Source of the DNA: an uncultured Oscillibacter sp.
Lineage (GTDB): Bacteria > Bacillota > Clostridia > Oscillospirales > Oscillospiraceae
Direction of reading: 5' to 3'
Length of the DNA: 64,000 nucleotides
Assembly: GCA_910585245.1 (NCBI GenBank)
Contig: CAJUCO010000001.1
Location: 204,413 to 268,412, forward strand
Position numbers and translations under genes: made by a program. Below are positions 7,847 through 18,094 of the stretch, piece by piece. How positions within the stretch are numbered: the first letter of the stretch is position 1; the number at the start of each line of letters is the position of its first letter. Under the pieces are notes generated by a model. That model did not search any database and was not told where the DNA came from. It worked only from the letters and a program-made list of their open reading frames with translations.

Positions 7847-8041
7847 TTGGAAAACGGCAAAACGCCGGTTCTCAGCCAGGTCCTAAAAAAGGAGGGCGTC
7901 CGGCTGGATTACCAGGAATTTGTCTTTGACGCCGCCCCGGAGAACTTGAGAAACTACACGCTCCGTGGTGACTTTTACACCGCCGCTTCTCGGATTGACG
8001 GGAACTGGCGCATTACCTTCCCTCTGGAAAACGCTAAGTAA
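7847..8041 (+). CDS. Small hypothetical protein
   Basis: A 64-codon frame starting at a TTG at 7847, only 7 bp after the radical SAM stop codon, with a weak AGGA ribosome site. The product contains VRLDYQEFVFDAAPENLRNY and looks protein-like in composition, but I do not recognise it. It may be a coupled small protein or a fragment. It ends just before a bidirectional hairpin. Confidence 0.4.
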   Translation: MENGKTPVLSQVLKKEGVRLDYQEFVFDAAPENLRNYTLRGDFYTAASRIDGNWRITFPLENAK

Positions 8042-8067
8042 GGTCCCCGCAGTTCCAGCGCAAACAT

Positions 8068-8110
8068 AAAGCGCCCCAAGCCATGCGCTCTGCATAGCCT
8101 GGGGCGCTTT
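8068..8110. terminator. Bidirectional terminator between radical SAM unit and lysS
   Basis: The arms AAAGCGCCCCA (8068-8078) and TGGGGCGCTTT (8100-8110) pair perfectly. The position between convergent units suits both. Confidence 0.75.
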
Positions 8111-8125
8111 CTATCTTGGGTTTCC

Positions 8126-9619
8126 TCAATCCAGAGGCTTCATCGTGGGGAACAAAATTACATCCCGGACGGTATCCGCCCCGGTCAGCAGCATGACGCA
8201 ACGGTCAATGCCCATGCCCATGCCGCCGGTGGGAGGCATACCATATTCTAGGGCCGTCAAAAAGTCCTCGTCCAGCATCTCCGTCTCGTCGTCTCCCCGA
8301 TCCCGAAGCTCTACCTGCTTTTCGAAGCGGCGGCGTTGGTCAATGGGGTCGTTCAACTCGGAGTAGGCGTTGGCCAGCTCGCTGCGGCAGACGAAGAGCT
8401 CGAACCGCTCCGTCAGCCGGGGATCTGCCGGGCTCCTCTTGGTCAGAGGGGAAACCTCCACCGGGTACATGGTGATGAAGGTGGGCTGGATCAGCTTCTC
8501 CTCCACCCTCTGGTCAAAGCAGGCGTACAGGGCGTTGCCCCAGGTTTTGTCCGCCGTCTCCGCCAGCTCTACGCCGATGGCCTTCGCGGCGGCCACGGCC
8601 TCCCCGTCGCCGGAGATGGAGGCAAAGTCCACACCGGCGTATTCCTTCACGGCATCCACCATGGTCAGCCGCCGCCAGCCGGGGGTCAGGTCAATCTGCC
8701 GGCCCAGCCACTCCACCTGATAGCTCCCCAGAATCTCCTTGGCCGCGCCGGAGATGATCCCCTCCGCAATGTCCATCATACCGTGGAAATCCGTATAGGC
8801 TTCGTACAGCTCCACAGTGGTGAACTCCGGGTTGTGCTTGGGGTCCATGCCCTCGTTCCGGAAGATACGGCCGATCTCATACACCCGGTCCATGCCGCCC
8901 ACAATGAGCCGCTTCAAGGGCAGTTCCGTGGCGATGCGCATATACATATCAATGTCCAGGGTATTGTGGTGGGTGACGAAGGGTCTGGCCGCCGCGCCGC
9001 CGGCCAGGGTGTTCAACACCGGAGTTTCCACTTCAATATAGCCCCGCCCGTCCAGATAGCGCCGCACGAACTGAATGAATTTCGACCGGATAAAGAAGTT
9101 GTTCTTCACATCCGGATTCACCATCAGGTCCACATAGCGCTGGCGGTAGCGGAGCTCCTTGTCCTGGAGGCCGTGGAACTTCTCCGGCAGAGGCAGCAGG
9201 GACTTGGAAAGCAGGATGATGTTCTTCGCCCGGACGCTCATCTCCCCCCGCTGGGTGCGGAAGACCTCGCCGTCCACGCCCACAATATCGCCAATGTCAA
9301 ATTTTTTAAATTTCTTGTAAACCGCCTCGTCCATCTCGTCCTGTCGGGCGTAGAGCTGGATGCGGCCTTCTTTGTCCTGCAAATCACAAAAGCTGACCTT
9401 ACCCATGCCCCGCTTGCTCATGAGGCGTCCCGCTATTTTGACGGGCTTACCCTCCATGGCGTCAAAGTTCTCCTTGATCTGCCGGGATGTGGCGTCCCAG
9501 TCGAATCGGGTCAACTGAAACGGATCCTCCCCGGCGGCCTGGAGCTCTGCCAGCTTCTCCCGGCGGATTCTGGTCTGCTCTCCCAAATCCTGCTCGGGCT
9601 TTCTCATTTGTTCAGCCAT
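8126..9619 (-). CDS. lysS: Lysyl-tRNA synthetase, class II
   Basis: A 497-residue class II synthetase with an N-terminal OB-fold anticodon-binding domain (about 50-160) and catalytic motifs 1 (about 185), 2 (FRNEGMDPKHNPEFT, about 255-270) and 3 (GMPPTGGMGMGIDR near 460). The ATG at 9617-9619 follows AGGAG. It lies 26 bp downstream of greA and is probably co-transcribed with it, as in many Firmicutes. It charges tRNA-Lys. Confidence 0.97.
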   Translation of the reverse strand: MAEQMRKPEQDLGEQTRIRREKLAELQAAGEDPFQLTRFDWDATSRQIKENFDAMEGKPVKIAGRLMSKRGMGKVSFCDLQDKEGRIQLYARQDEMDEAVYKKFKKFDIGDIVGVDGEVFRTQRGEMSVRAKNIILLSKSLLPLPEKFHGLQDKELRYRQRYVDLMVNPDVKNNFFIRSKFIQFVRRYLDGRGYIEVETPVLNTLAGGAAARPFVTHHNTLDIDMYMRIATELPLKRLIVGGMDRVYEIGRIFRNEGMDPKHNPEFTTVELYEAYTDFHGMMDIAEGIISGAAKEILGSYQVEWLGRQIDLTPGWRRLTMVDAVKEYAGVDFASISGDGEAVAAAKAIGVELAETADKTWGNALYACFDQRVEEKLIQPTFITMYPVEVSPLTKRSPADPRLTERFELFVCRSELANAYSELNDPIDQRRRFEKQVELRDRGDDETEMLDEDFLTALEYGMPPTGGMGMGIDRCVMLLTGADTVRDVILFPTMKPLD

Positions 9620-9645
9620 GCTCTCTCTCCTCATATAATGGCGGC

Positions 9646-10119
9646 TCAGCGCTCAATTTTCACTACCTTGTACCGGATGTTTCCTCTGGGGGCCTCCACG
9701 GTAACCGTATCCCCTTCTCTGGTTCCAATCAAAGCCTTGCCGAAGGGGGACTCCTCGGAAATAATGCCGTGCATGGGGTCGGATTCCTGGGAGCCAACAA
9801 TGGTATAGGGTGTGGGCAAAACCTTCCCGTCCGGCCCTTCTACCGTCACTTTACAGCCAATGGCCACCATGTCGGTATTGTTGCTCTCGTCCACTATAAC
9901 AGCGTGCTGGAGGATTTCCTCCACCTCCGCAATGTGGGAGTAGAGTTTTCCCTGTTCATTTTTGGCTTCGTCATACTCGCTGTTCTCGCTGAGATCGCCA
10001 AAGCCCCGGGCCACTTTAATTTGCTCCGCCACTTCATCGGACCGGGTGGTCTTGAGGTAATTCAGTTCCTCTTGCAGCTCGTCATAACGGGCTTGACTCA
10101 TCTTGTATTCTTTTGCCAT
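9646..10119 (-). CDS. greA: Transcription elongation factor GreA
   Basis: A 157-residue protein with an N-terminal coiled-coil domain bearing the acidic tip (GDLSENSEYDEAKNEQ, about 40-55) and a C-terminal FKBP-like domain ending RGNIRYKVVKIE. Length and motifs match GreA, which rescues backtracked RNA polymerase by stimulating transcript cleavage. The start at 10119 is supported by AAAGGAA and by alignment to the usual N-terminus MAKEYKMS. It is the first gene of the greA-lysS unit. Confidence 0.96.
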   Translation of the reverse strand: MAKEYKMSQARYDELQEELNYLKTTRSDEVAEQIKVARGFGDLSENSEYDEAKNEQGKLYSHIAEVEEILQHAVIVDESNNTDMVAIGCKVTVEGPDGKVLPTPYTIVGSQESDPMHGIISEESPFGKALIGTREGDTVTVEAPRGNIRYKVVKIER

Positions 10120-10193
10120 GTCGGACGGTTCCTTTCTTCTCCTATGCTTTACCCCGAGGAAATGTTCCCCAGGGCGCAATTTTACAAGATGAT

Positions 10194-10222
10194 ATTATAT
10201 AGAAGGAGTCCGGGAATGTCAA
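10194..10222 (-). promoter_or_regulatory. Sigma-A promoter of greA-lysS
   Basis: Minus strand TTGACA (10217-10222), 17 bp, TATAAT (10194-10199): a consensus promoter directly before greA. Confidence 0.9.
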
Positions 10223-10250
10223 GGGTGGGAAAAGGCCCCCTTTTGTCTTT

Positions 10251-10979
10251 CTAACACCCTACCACGATTTGCTCCCGCTTCAAAATCCCCGCCTCCCGGA
10301 GAACCGCCAGCAACTGGCCCCGGTTTGCGCTCTCCGGTAAGGCCTCCTCCAGACTGGGCGGCAACGCCAGGGACGGCAGGGCCTGCCCCTCGTCATAAAG
10401 ACGCAGAGCCACAGGGTTTTTCAAGGACAAGTCCACCCGAGGGTCAAAGAGGACCAAAGCCTCCGCTCCCTCCAGCTGCTCCTTGGAAGGTCCCAGCAAC
10501 AGCGACACGCCGTATTCCCGCCGAAGCTGGCGGCACAGCTCCTCCCCGCCGTAGGGGAGGTCTAACAACACGTAGCGGTGCCGTAGACACAGCTCTGTTA
10601 CGGTCCGGACCGTCTCCCCTGTCAACGCCGCCGCCGTCACCGCCACCCGGGCTCCGGCCACCGGCTGGCCCTTCGCCGCCAACCCTGTCCGAACCCAGTC
10701 CGCCGCGATGCTCCGCCGGAGCGCCAGGGTTCCAACGGGCCGCAGACCGCACTTTTTCAGCAGCTCCTCACAATCGAATGCCTCCGGCGTCACCACCTGG
10801 GTTACCCCGCGCTTTCGCAGCTTCTTTCCCGCCGCCAGCACCCGGCGGCGGAGCACCGCTCCGTGGGGGCTTTTCACCACCTCCGCCTGTAAAAACCGCA
10901 TCCGGAGAATCTGCCGCTCTTCCAACCGGAGACTTCTCTGTCCTTTTTGGGGCTCCGCCCAAGTCAACAAACCTACCAT
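10251..10979 (-). CDS. Conserved-looking hypothetical protein
   Basis: A 242-residue soluble protein; I do not recognise the family. It is Arg/Leu-rich and contains PVAGARVAVTAAALTGETVRTVTEL near the middle and LLDLPYGGEELCRQL further on, suggesting an alternating Rossmann-like pattern. The ATG at 10979 has GGGAGGT upstream; this ribosome site immediately follows the hairpin at 10992-11014 that lies after the peptidase gene. It may therefore be read at reduced level as the last gene of the ftsE-ftsX-peptidase transcript. Confidence 0.65.
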   Translation of the reverse strand: MVGLLTWAEPQKGQRSLRLEERQILRMRFLQAEVVKSPHGAVLRRRVLAAGKKLRKRGVTQVVTPEAFDCEELLKKCGLRPVGTLALRRSIAADWVRTGLAAKGQPVAGARVAVTAAALTGETVRTVTELCLRHRYVLLDLPYGGEELCRQLRREYGVSLLLGPSKEQLEGAEALVLFDPRVDLSLKNPVALRLYDEGQALPSLALPPSLEEALPESANRGQLLAVLREAGILKREQIVVGC

Positions 10980-10991
10980 AAAACACTACCT

Positions 10992-11014
10992 CCCGCCCCA
11001 TGATATGGGGCGGG
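10992..11014 (-). terminator. Hairpin after the M23 peptidase gene
   Basis: A stem of CCCGCCCCAT with its perfect complement and a 3-nt loop. The following minus-strand sequence is GAGGTAGTGTTTTATGG, with only a weak T run. It may act as a partial terminator, or as a stability element separating the peptidase gene from the next gene. Confidence 0.6.
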
Positions 11015-11022
11015 AAGCTGGT

Positions 11023-12261
11023 TTATGCCGTAGAAGAGAGGGTATAGCCGGTGAGATAGCCCTTTGCGATGGGGTTAATAATGGTGTTGTTCTCTTTCAC
11101 CTCAAAGTGGAGGTGGGGGCCGGTGGAATTTCCGGTAGAACCTGTGATCCCCAAGACGTCGCCCTGTTTCACCGTTTGTCCCACGCTGACCTTGCGGCTG
11201 CTCATGTGGGCGTACAACGTGGTGTTTCCCGCGCCGTGGTAAACCACCACATAGTGCCCATAGGACTTGGAATATTCAGAAATTATGACTTGCCCCGACT
11301 TGGCGGCATAGATGCTGCTGTTATAGCCCACCCGGCCAATGTCCGTCCCTTTGTGGTTGGTCGATCCGATACCGCCGGGAGAGGCTCTGCCGCCCACCGT
11401 AGAGGTAATATAACGGCTGCTGGTAGGCCAGATGTAACCGCCGGGATTGGAAGTCGGACCAGACTGCCCCGCCGCGGCCCGGCGGGCCGCCTCTTCCTCC
11501 TCCATCTTCTTGATCAGCGCCTTGATCCGGGCTTGGACCGCCTCTTCTTCCTCCGAGAGATCGTCCAAGGCGTCCTCCTGCTCCTGCTGTTGTGCCCGGA
11601 GCTTGGCAACCAATGCGTTAGCTGCGTCCCGTTGAGAATCCAAGTCCCGTTTCTTGGCCTCCAGATCCGCCTTGGCCTCCTCGGAGGCGTTCTTTTGCCC
11701 TTCCAACTCCGCTTTTTTTTCAGCCGTAACGGCCTGGAGCGTCTTCAAATCCTCAATAACCCGCTGGTCATACTCCATGATCTCGTTCACCACGTCCAGC
11801 CGGCCCAGGAGGTCTGAGAAACTGCTGGCCCGAAACAGCACGGACCAATACTCCACCTTTCCTTGCTCTTCCATGGCCCGGACGCGCTTGCAAAAGAGCT
11901 CGTACTGAGCCGCTTCCTTGGCCTCCGCGTCCGCCAGCTCCGCCGCCGTCTGGGCAATCAGATCTTCGTAGGTGGCGATCTCTTCCTCTTTGTTGGAAAT
12001 CTCCTGCTCTGTCAAGCCAATCTGACCATCCAGAAGGCGCTTGCGCTCCATGGTGCTGCTGATGTCAGAGGACAGTTTGTCGATCTGGGCTTGGAGATCC
12101 TTTTTCTCCTGGGCCAAGTCCTTGGCGTCGCCCTTCAGTGCGTCAATATCCGCCTGAGTCACCGCCACGGCGGCGGGACTGAGGTCCGCCAGAATCAGGC
12201 ACAGCGCCAGGACCAAAAGAGGCAGCGTCCGGAGGAAGAACCGCTTGCAATTTTGCTTCAT
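11023..12261 (-). CDS. EnvC/PcsB-like murein hydrolase activator, coiled coil plus M23 domain
   Basis: A 412-residue exported protein: signal peptide (about 1-33), a long coiled coil (about 35-255) and a C-terminal LytM/M23 domain (about 290-405) with HKGTDIG and HLHFEV, the zinc-ligand motifs of active M23 peptidases. It lies just downstream of ftsX and ftsE. In other bacteria FtsEX binds such coiled-coil partners (EnvC, PcsB, or an amidase) across the membrane to activate wall hydrolysis at division. By this context it is the likely FtsEX effector. Whether it cleaves itself or only activates is not visible. Confidence 0.9.
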   Translation of the reverse strand: MKQNCKRFFLRTLPLLVLALCLILADLSPAAVAVTQADIDALKGDAKDLAQEKKDLQAQIDKLSSDISSTMERKRLLDGQIGLTEQEISNKEEEIATYEDLIAQTAAELADAEAKEAAQYELFCKRVRAMEEQGKVEYWSVLFRASSFSDLLGRLDVVNEIMEYDQRVIEDLKTLQAVTAEKKAELEGQKNASEEAKADLEAKKRDLDSQRDAANALVAKLRAQQQEQEDALDDLSEEEEAVQARIKALIKKMEEEEAARRAAAGQSGPTSNPGGYIWPTSSRYITSTVGGRASPGGIGSTNHKGTDIGRVGYNSSIYAAKSGQVIISEYSKSYGHYVVVYHGAGNTTLYAHMSSRKVSVGQTVKQGDVLGITGSTGNSTGPHLHFEVKENNTIINPIAKGYLTGYTLSSTA

Positions 12262-12271
12262 GACACCCTCC

Positions 12272-13153
12272 TCAAACCTGCAAATATTTCCGGATGGCGG
12301 AGAGGCTCCCCCCTACGCCAATAAAAATTCCCGCCGCTGCAAAGGAACCCGCCACAGGGACCCTGAGCTCCTTGAAGGGGATTACCTCAATGAGCTGCAT
12401 AGCGTCGCTGGTGCTGACCCCCCGGGCCACGGCCTCGTAGAGGCCCCACTCCATCAAAAAGGCGATGGAGGCCCCCAGGAAGCCCATAAGGAAACCCTCG
12501 TACACGAAGGGCCAGCGGATAAAGCCGTTGGTGGCCCCCACCATCCGCATGATGGCGATTTCCTCTCGCCGGTCAAAGGTGGTAAGGCGGATGGTGTTGG
12601 AGATGATGAACACGGACACCAGGAACAAAATGGCAATCAAGGCAATGCAGACCACAGTAGCCACGTTCCGCAACGTGATGAAGCCCCCGGCCACCTCCTC
12701 GGCGGCGTTGACCCGGGCAATGCCGTCTACGGCGGCCACGGCTGCTTTGGTCTGAGAAATACGCTCCAAATCCAGGATTTTCAGGGAAAAACGGTCCCGG
12801 AGGATCTCCGGGTCCAAATCCTGAAACATCTCCTCTTCTGGGTACTGCTCCAGGAAGTTCTCCATGGCCTGCTGGCGGCTGATGAAGGTAACGGAATCTA
12901 CATTCGGAATGGCTTCCAGCTTTTGCTGAAGGGTATGCGTTTCCGTGAAATCCTCCTCCACAAAGGCCAGCATCTCGTTCTCCCGCTCCAGGTCCTTCAA
13001 AAGCCCGTTGGCGTTCACCGCCACTAAAGTGAAGGTGCCCATGATGAGAAGGCACGCCACGGTGATGCCGATGGCGGCAAAGCTCATGAAGCCGTGGCTG
13101 AACATATTGGAAACGCCCTCATGGATAAAATATCCGAAGTTGTGCTTAGACAT
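12272..13153 (-). CDS. ftsX: Cell division ABC transporter permease-like protein FtsX
   Basis: A 293-residue membrane protein with the FtsX layout: one N-terminal helix (about 22-45), a large extracellular loop (about 50-165) and three C-terminal helices (about 170-290), with TTFDRREEIAIMRMVGATNGFIRWPFVYEG typical of the family between helices. The ATG at 13151-13153 overlaps the end of ftsE by 8 bp. FtsX transmits ATP-driven motion of FtsE to an extracellular hydrolase, here likely the adjacent M23 protein. Confidence 0.95.
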   Translation of the reverse strand: MSKHNFGYFIHEGVSNMFSHGFMSFAAIGITVACLLIMGTFTLVAVNANGLLKDLERENEMLAFVEEDFTETHTLQQKLEAIPNVDSVTFISRQQAMENFLEQYPEEEMFQDLDPEILRDRFSLKILDLERISQTKAAVAAVDGIARVNAAEEVAGGFITLRNVATVVCIALIAILFLVSVFIISNTIRLTTFDRREEIAIMRMVGATNGFIRWPFVYEGFLMGFLGASIAFLMEWGLYEAVARGVSTSDAMQLIEVIPFKELRVPVAGSFAAAGIFIGVGGSLSAIRKYLQV

Positions 13154-13859
13154 GGATGCGTCCTCCCACATAGCCGCCGACGCTGTCATTGACCACCCGG
13201 CCGGAATCAATGGTGACCACCCGCTTGCCGAAGTGGTCCACCAGGTCCTTTTCGTGGGTCACCACCACCATGGTGGTGCCCAGTTCGTTGATCTTCACCA
13301 GCAAATCCATCAGTTCCAAAGACCGCTCCGGGTCCAGGTTGCCGGTGGGCTCGTCGGCGATGATGGTGGCCGGGTTGTTCACCAAAGCCCGCGCGATGGC
13401 CACACGTTGTTGCTCCCCGCCGGAGAGTTCGTCGGGATAACTGTAGGCCTTTTGCTCCAAACCCACCAGCTCCAGCACATAGGGAATGCGTTTCCGGCTC
13501 TCCTTGGCGGAGGCGCCCACGGCGCGCATGACGAAGGCCAGGTTATCATAAACCGTTTTCTTCTCGATGAGACGGAAGTCCTGAAAAATAACGCCCAGGG
13601 TCCGGCGCATCAGGGGAATCTGCCGCTCGGAGATATTCCGAGTGGAAAAGCCGTTGACCCGAACCCGACCGGCGTTGGGCTCCACCTCGCCGGTGAGCAG
13701 CTTGATGATGGTGGACTTGCCGGAACCGGAGGGGCCCACCAGAAACACGAACTCACCGGGGTCGATTCGCAGGGAGATCCCCCGAATGGCCCTGGTTCCG
13801 TTGTCGTATTCCATTTCCACGTCCTTCAATTCAATGAGGGCGCTCTCTGATTCTAACAT
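13146..13859 (-). CDS. ftsE: Cell division ATP-binding protein FtsE
   Basis: A 237-residue ABC ATPase with Walker A GPSGSGKST (about 42-50), signature LSGGEQQR (about 144), Walker B ATIIADEPTGNLD and the switch His in VVVTHEKD. Length and sequence fit FtsE. The ATG at 13857-13859 follows GGAGGTG. It is the first gene of the ftsE-ftsX-peptidase operon, behind a consensus promoter. Confidence 0.96.
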   Translation of the reverse strand: MLESESALIELKDVEMEYDNGTRAIRGISLRIDPGEFVFLVGPSGSGKSTIIKLLTGEVEPNAGRVRVNGFSTRNISERQIPLMRRTLGVIFQDFRLIEKKTVYDNLAFVMRAVGASAKESRKRIPYVLELVGLEQKAYSYPDELSGGEQQRVAIARALVNNPATIIADEPTGNLDPERSLELMDLLVKINELGTTMVVVTHEKDLVDHFGKRVVTIDSGRVVNDSVGGYVGGRIHV

Positions 13860-13924
13860 AAGTACACCTCCAAGTGGCGTCGAAAACCGGGAGCGGCAAG
13901 GATAGTCGACATAATTCGGATGTT

Positions 13925-13953
13925 ATTGTAGCATAAAGCACGGTCCCCGTCAA
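13925..13953 (-). promoter_or_regulatory. Sigma-A promoter of ftsEX operon
   Basis: Minus strand TTGACG (13948-13953), 17 bp, TACAAT (13925-13930), about 65 bp before ftsE. The rest of the 300-bp gap up to the next gene holds no other feature except a terminator at its far end. Confidence 0.88.
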
Positions 13954-14125
13954 TGCGAAGGGCCGCAATTCATTAGATCAATCACCCGCAAGCCCCGGGT
14001 TCCGATCGCCCCCGGCCCGGCAAATACTCCCTGGGAAACGCCGTCCTCTTTTCAGCCGCCGTGATCGTTCATCTATTTTTATGTACTTTCCGGCTTTGAA
14101 TTCCAACAACATATCCACAAAGAAA

Positions 14126-14145
14126 CGGCGGACTTTTGTCCGCCG
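14126..14145 (-). terminator. Terminator of the CdaR-like regulator gene
   Basis: CGGCGGAC-TTTT-GTCCGCCG hairpin directly after the minus-strand stop codon at 14160, followed by TTTCTTTG. Confidence 0.8.
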
Positions 14146-14159
14146 CTCCGGTTTCAGGC

Positions 14160-15251
14160 CTAGGAATCAATCCCCCGGGAAGTCAGGTATTTCTTAACCA
14201 TTAACGCCACTTTGAACGTGATGGCATCGTCAAACTCCCGCAAATCCAGTCCTGTCAACTTCTTGATTTTCTCTAACCGGTAAACCAGAGTGTTTCGGTG
14301 AACAAAGAGCTTTCGGGCCGTCTCCGAAACATTCAAATTGTTTTCAAAGAAACGGTGAATGGTGAACAGGGTCTCCTTGTCCAGGGCGTCAATGGGGTTC
14401 TTTTTAAAAACCTCCTGGAGGAACATTTCGCAAAGAGTGGTGGGCAGCTGATAGATCAGACGGCCAATCCCCAAATTCTCATAATTGATGACGTATTTTT
14501 CCGTGTCGAAGACTTTGCCCACATCAATGGAGATCTGAGCCTCCTTATAGCTCTTGGCCAGATCCCGGAGATGCGTGGCAATGGTGCCGATGCCCACGAC
14601 AACGGTACTCTCCGTGCCGGAGCGGAGACTTTCTTCGATAGAGGTAGCAATCTTGTTCAGTTCCCGGAAGCCCGCTCCCTCGGGCATCTGCCGGACCAAC
14701 ACCACGTCTCCGTCGCCGATGTTCAAAACAAAATCGTTCTGCCGGTCGGGGAACATGGCCTGCACCACATCCGTGGGTACAGACTCCCCTTTTTTCAGGG
14801 CCCGAACCACGAAGACACCCCGGGCCACGTCTGCAGTAACCCGCAGCTCCTTGGCCCGCATATAGATATCGCCCAGCATAATGTTATCCGAGATAATGTC
14901 CTTGATGAAAGACCCCCGGTCGTGCTTTTCCTCGTAATAGGCTTTTGCGGCGTTCAGCGCCACCGTGGCCACGGAGCATACCGCCTTGCTAACATCATTC
15001 TCGCCAAAAGCAAAGGCCGCGTAATCAAATTGGTTTCCCCAGCCGTTCAGCGCCTTGAAGGTCTTTCCGTCTGAAGAAATCAACACACCGGCGGCGTTGT
15101 TCACCACCGGAACATACTCCGTCCACCGCTGCCCGATGAGAGAGAGCTCGCTACAGGCGATAACTACGCCTTCCCCGTCAATCACTCCAATCGTGCGGTC
15201 CGTGTTCTCCTTCAATTGCAATACCACATTTTGATAAATTCTTCCAGACAT
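14160..15251 (-). CDS. CdaR-like regulator with PucR-type C-terminal HTH
   Basis: A 363-residue protein with an N-terminal putative sugar-diacid sensing domain (about 1-135), a GGDEF-like middle region, and a C-terminal PucR/CdaR HTH (about 300-355) with NLNVSETARKLFVHRNTLVYRLEKIKKLTGLD split across the recognition helix. The ATG at 15249-15251 follows GTGAGGAGG. Family members sense carbohydrate acids and activate uptake genes. No such genes are adjacent, so the ligand and targets here are unknown. It is a single-gene unit. Confidence 0.85.
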   Translation of the reverse strand: MSGRIYQNVVLQLKENTDRTIGVIDGEGVVIACSELSLIGQRWTEYVPVVNNAAGVLISSDGKTFKALNGWGNQFDYAAFAFGENDVSKAVCSVATVALNAAKAYYEEKHDRGSFIKDIISDNIMLGDIYMRAKELRVTADVARGVFVVRALKKGESVPTDVVQAMFPDRQNDFVLNIGDGDVVLVRQMPEGAGFRELNKIATSIEESLRSGTESTVVVGIGTIATHLRDLAKSYKEAQISIDVGKVFDTEKYVINYENLGIGRLIYQLPTTLCEMFLQEVFKKNPIDALDKETLFTIHRFFENNLNVSETARKLFVHRNTLVYRLEKIKKLTGLDLREFDDAITFKVALMVKKYLTSRGIDS

Positions 15252-15407
15252 GGCCGTCCTCCTCACCTAAAATACCGGGGAAGCATTGATACCATTTTTA
15301 CAACATCCTTATTATATCGTCAACTTCACCAAATTGCAAGATGTTTTTTCTTTTTTCAACAAAAAACTCATTCTCTTTTTGGTAAGTATTCGGGCTTTTT
15401 CTCAGAA

Positions 15408-16130
15408 CTATACAAGGGCACGAAGACCTTCTATCTCCTCCTCGGTCAAAAAGCGAAAGGAGCCCCGCGAAAGCCCCAAATCCAGCGGCAAATTTCCCAT
15501 CTGCACACGCTCCAAGTAGAGCACCGGCTTCCCTCTGGCAGCCAGCATTCTTTTCGCCTGGTGGAATTTTCCCTCTCTAAGAGTTACATGGGCCTCGCTC
15601 ACTTCCCCCACCGAAAGAAGTTCCAATTTAGCGGGAAGGCATTGCAGTCCGTCCTCCAAAGACAGTCCGGCGGCAAAGGCCTGACAGTCCTCCTCCGTCA
15701 AGCGACCTGCCGTGCGGGTATAATATACCTTGTCCACATGACGCCTTGGGGACAACAACGCGTGAGCTAAGCCACCCTCGTTGGTCAGCAGCAAAAGCCC
15801 CTCCGTGTCCTTATCCAAGCGGCCCACAGGAAAAAGCTCCTGCCGGCGAAGGTCCTGAGGCAGAAGGTCCATGACCGTCTTCCCCCTTCCATCCTCAGTG
15901 GCGGAGAGATATCCAGCAGGCTTGTTCAGCATGATCCAAGTGTATCGGCGATAGAACAGCGCCTCTCCGTTTACGGAGATCTTCACCGACTCCGGATCAA
16001 ATTTTTCCTCCACAGAACGGACGGCAAAACCGTCCACCGTTACCAGCCCCCGGCGGGTCAGTTCCTTTGCCTCCTTCCGAGACCACTTTCCTGTGGAGGC
16101 GATGATCTTGTCCAGCCGCTGCTTTTCCAC
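15408..16130 (-). CDS. RsuA-family 16S rRNA pseudouridine synthase
   Basis: A 240-residue protein with an N-terminal S4 domain (about 1-60) and a catalytic domain containing the Asp motif VGRLDKDTEGLLLLTNEG (about 100-117), whose Asp is the nucleophile. The start is a GTG at 16128-16130 after AAAGGGGGAG; an upstream in-frame codon lacks a site. Length and the KPAGYLSATED segment favour the RsuA branch, but the exact rRNA target is not provable from sequence. A second, RluB-like synthase occurs near 60 kb. Confidence 0.88.
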   Translation of the reverse strand: MEKQRLDKIIASTGKWSRKEAKELTRRGLVTVDGFAVRSVEEKFDPESVKISVNGEALFYRRYTWIMLNKPAGYLSATEDGRGKTVMDLLPQDLRRQELFPVGRLDKDTEGLLLLTNEGGLAHALLSPRRHVDKVYYTRTAGRLTEEDCQAFAAGLSLEDGLQCLPAKLELLSVGEVSEAHVTLREGKFHQAKRMLAARGKPVLYLERVQMGNLPLDLGLSRGSFRFLTEEEIEGLRALV

Positions 16131-16239
16131 GGCAGTTCTCCCCCTTTCCGGTTTTCTTTCGCGGAACACAGTGATTGCTTGTTTGATTGTAGCATATTTT
16201 TATGGAAAAATGAATAAGGAACTGTCAGGAGGGATCGTC

Positions 16240-16704
16240 ATGTTGATTTGGACCGCAAAATTTTCCCGAAAGAAAGCTGTGTCTACCGTCATTTTCATGG
16301 GCGTAGTCATGGCAGCGTTGATCGTCTTGATGGGCCGCACCCCGGAAGAGCCAGAAATCCCCTTGCCCAAGCTGACAAACAACGAGGAACGAGTGGCCTA
16401 TCTTCAGTCTCTGGGTTGGGAGGTGGAACCCGAGCCCATCGAAACGCTGCAATTCTTGCTGCCTGCGGAACTGGAGGAACCCTATCGCTCTTACAATGAG
16501 CTTCAACTCAGTCAGGGCTTTGATTTAACGCACTGTTGCGGAAAGCAGATAAGCCGCTGCACCTACACTGTCAAAAATTATCCGGATCAAACAGACGGAG
16601 TGCAAGCTAATCTCTACATCTGTGAGGATATCCCGGTAGCTGGAGACGTCTGCTCTTCCGGGGCGAATGGATTTCAAATCCCACTGATTTCCAAAGAGGA
16701 GTGA
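16240..16704 (+). CDS. DUF4830-like membrane-anchored protein
   Basis: A 154-residue protein with one N-terminal membrane helix (about 13-31, STVIFMGVVMAALIVLMG) and an outside domain containing LGWEVEPEPIETLQFLLP and YNELQLSQGFDL, which I recognise as DUF4830-like. The ATG at 16240 follows AGGAGG. Function is unknown. Four Cys residues in the C-terminal half (CCGK, RCTY, ICED, VCSS) could form disulfides outside the cell. It is transcribed alone and shares a bidirectional terminator with tuf. Confidence 0.75.
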   Translation: MLIWTAKFSRKKAVSTVIFMGVVMAALIVLMGRTPEEPEIPLPKLTNNEERVAYLQSLGWEVEPEPIETLQFLLPAELEEPYRSYNELQLSQGFDLTHCCGKQISRCTYTVKNYPDQTDGVQANLYICEDIPVAGDVCSSGANGFQIPLISKEE

Positions 16705-16710
16705 AAAAAA

Positions 16711-16735
16711 GGACTGCCGCAAAATACGGCAGTCC
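16711..16735. terminator. Bidirectional terminator between DUF4830 gene and tuf
   Basis: GGACTGCCG-CAAAATA-CGGCAGTCC, with seven A before and a T run after, lies between the convergent stop codons. Confidence 0.9.
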
Positions 16736-16750
16736 TTTTTATAGGGAAAA

Positions 16751-17953
<1,203 letters not shown>

Positions 17954-18020
17954 TTGATGATCCTCCTATAAATGTTTCAATTGCGGTTGCGGCATTGCAA
18001 AACGATAATCAGCAATGTCT

Positions 18021-18049
18021 ATTCTACAGTATTCCGCCTGGAAAATCAA
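18021..18049 (-). promoter_or_regulatory. Additional sigma-A promoter of tuf
   Basis: Minus strand TTGATT (18044-18049), 17 bp, TAGAAT (18021-18026) in the fusA-tuf gap. It would allow tuf expression above the rest of the operon. Confidence 0.7.
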
Positions 18050-18094
18050 TCCCTTTTTCCCAATTTGGTCCAAGGCTTTTCCGCGGAAAGAAGG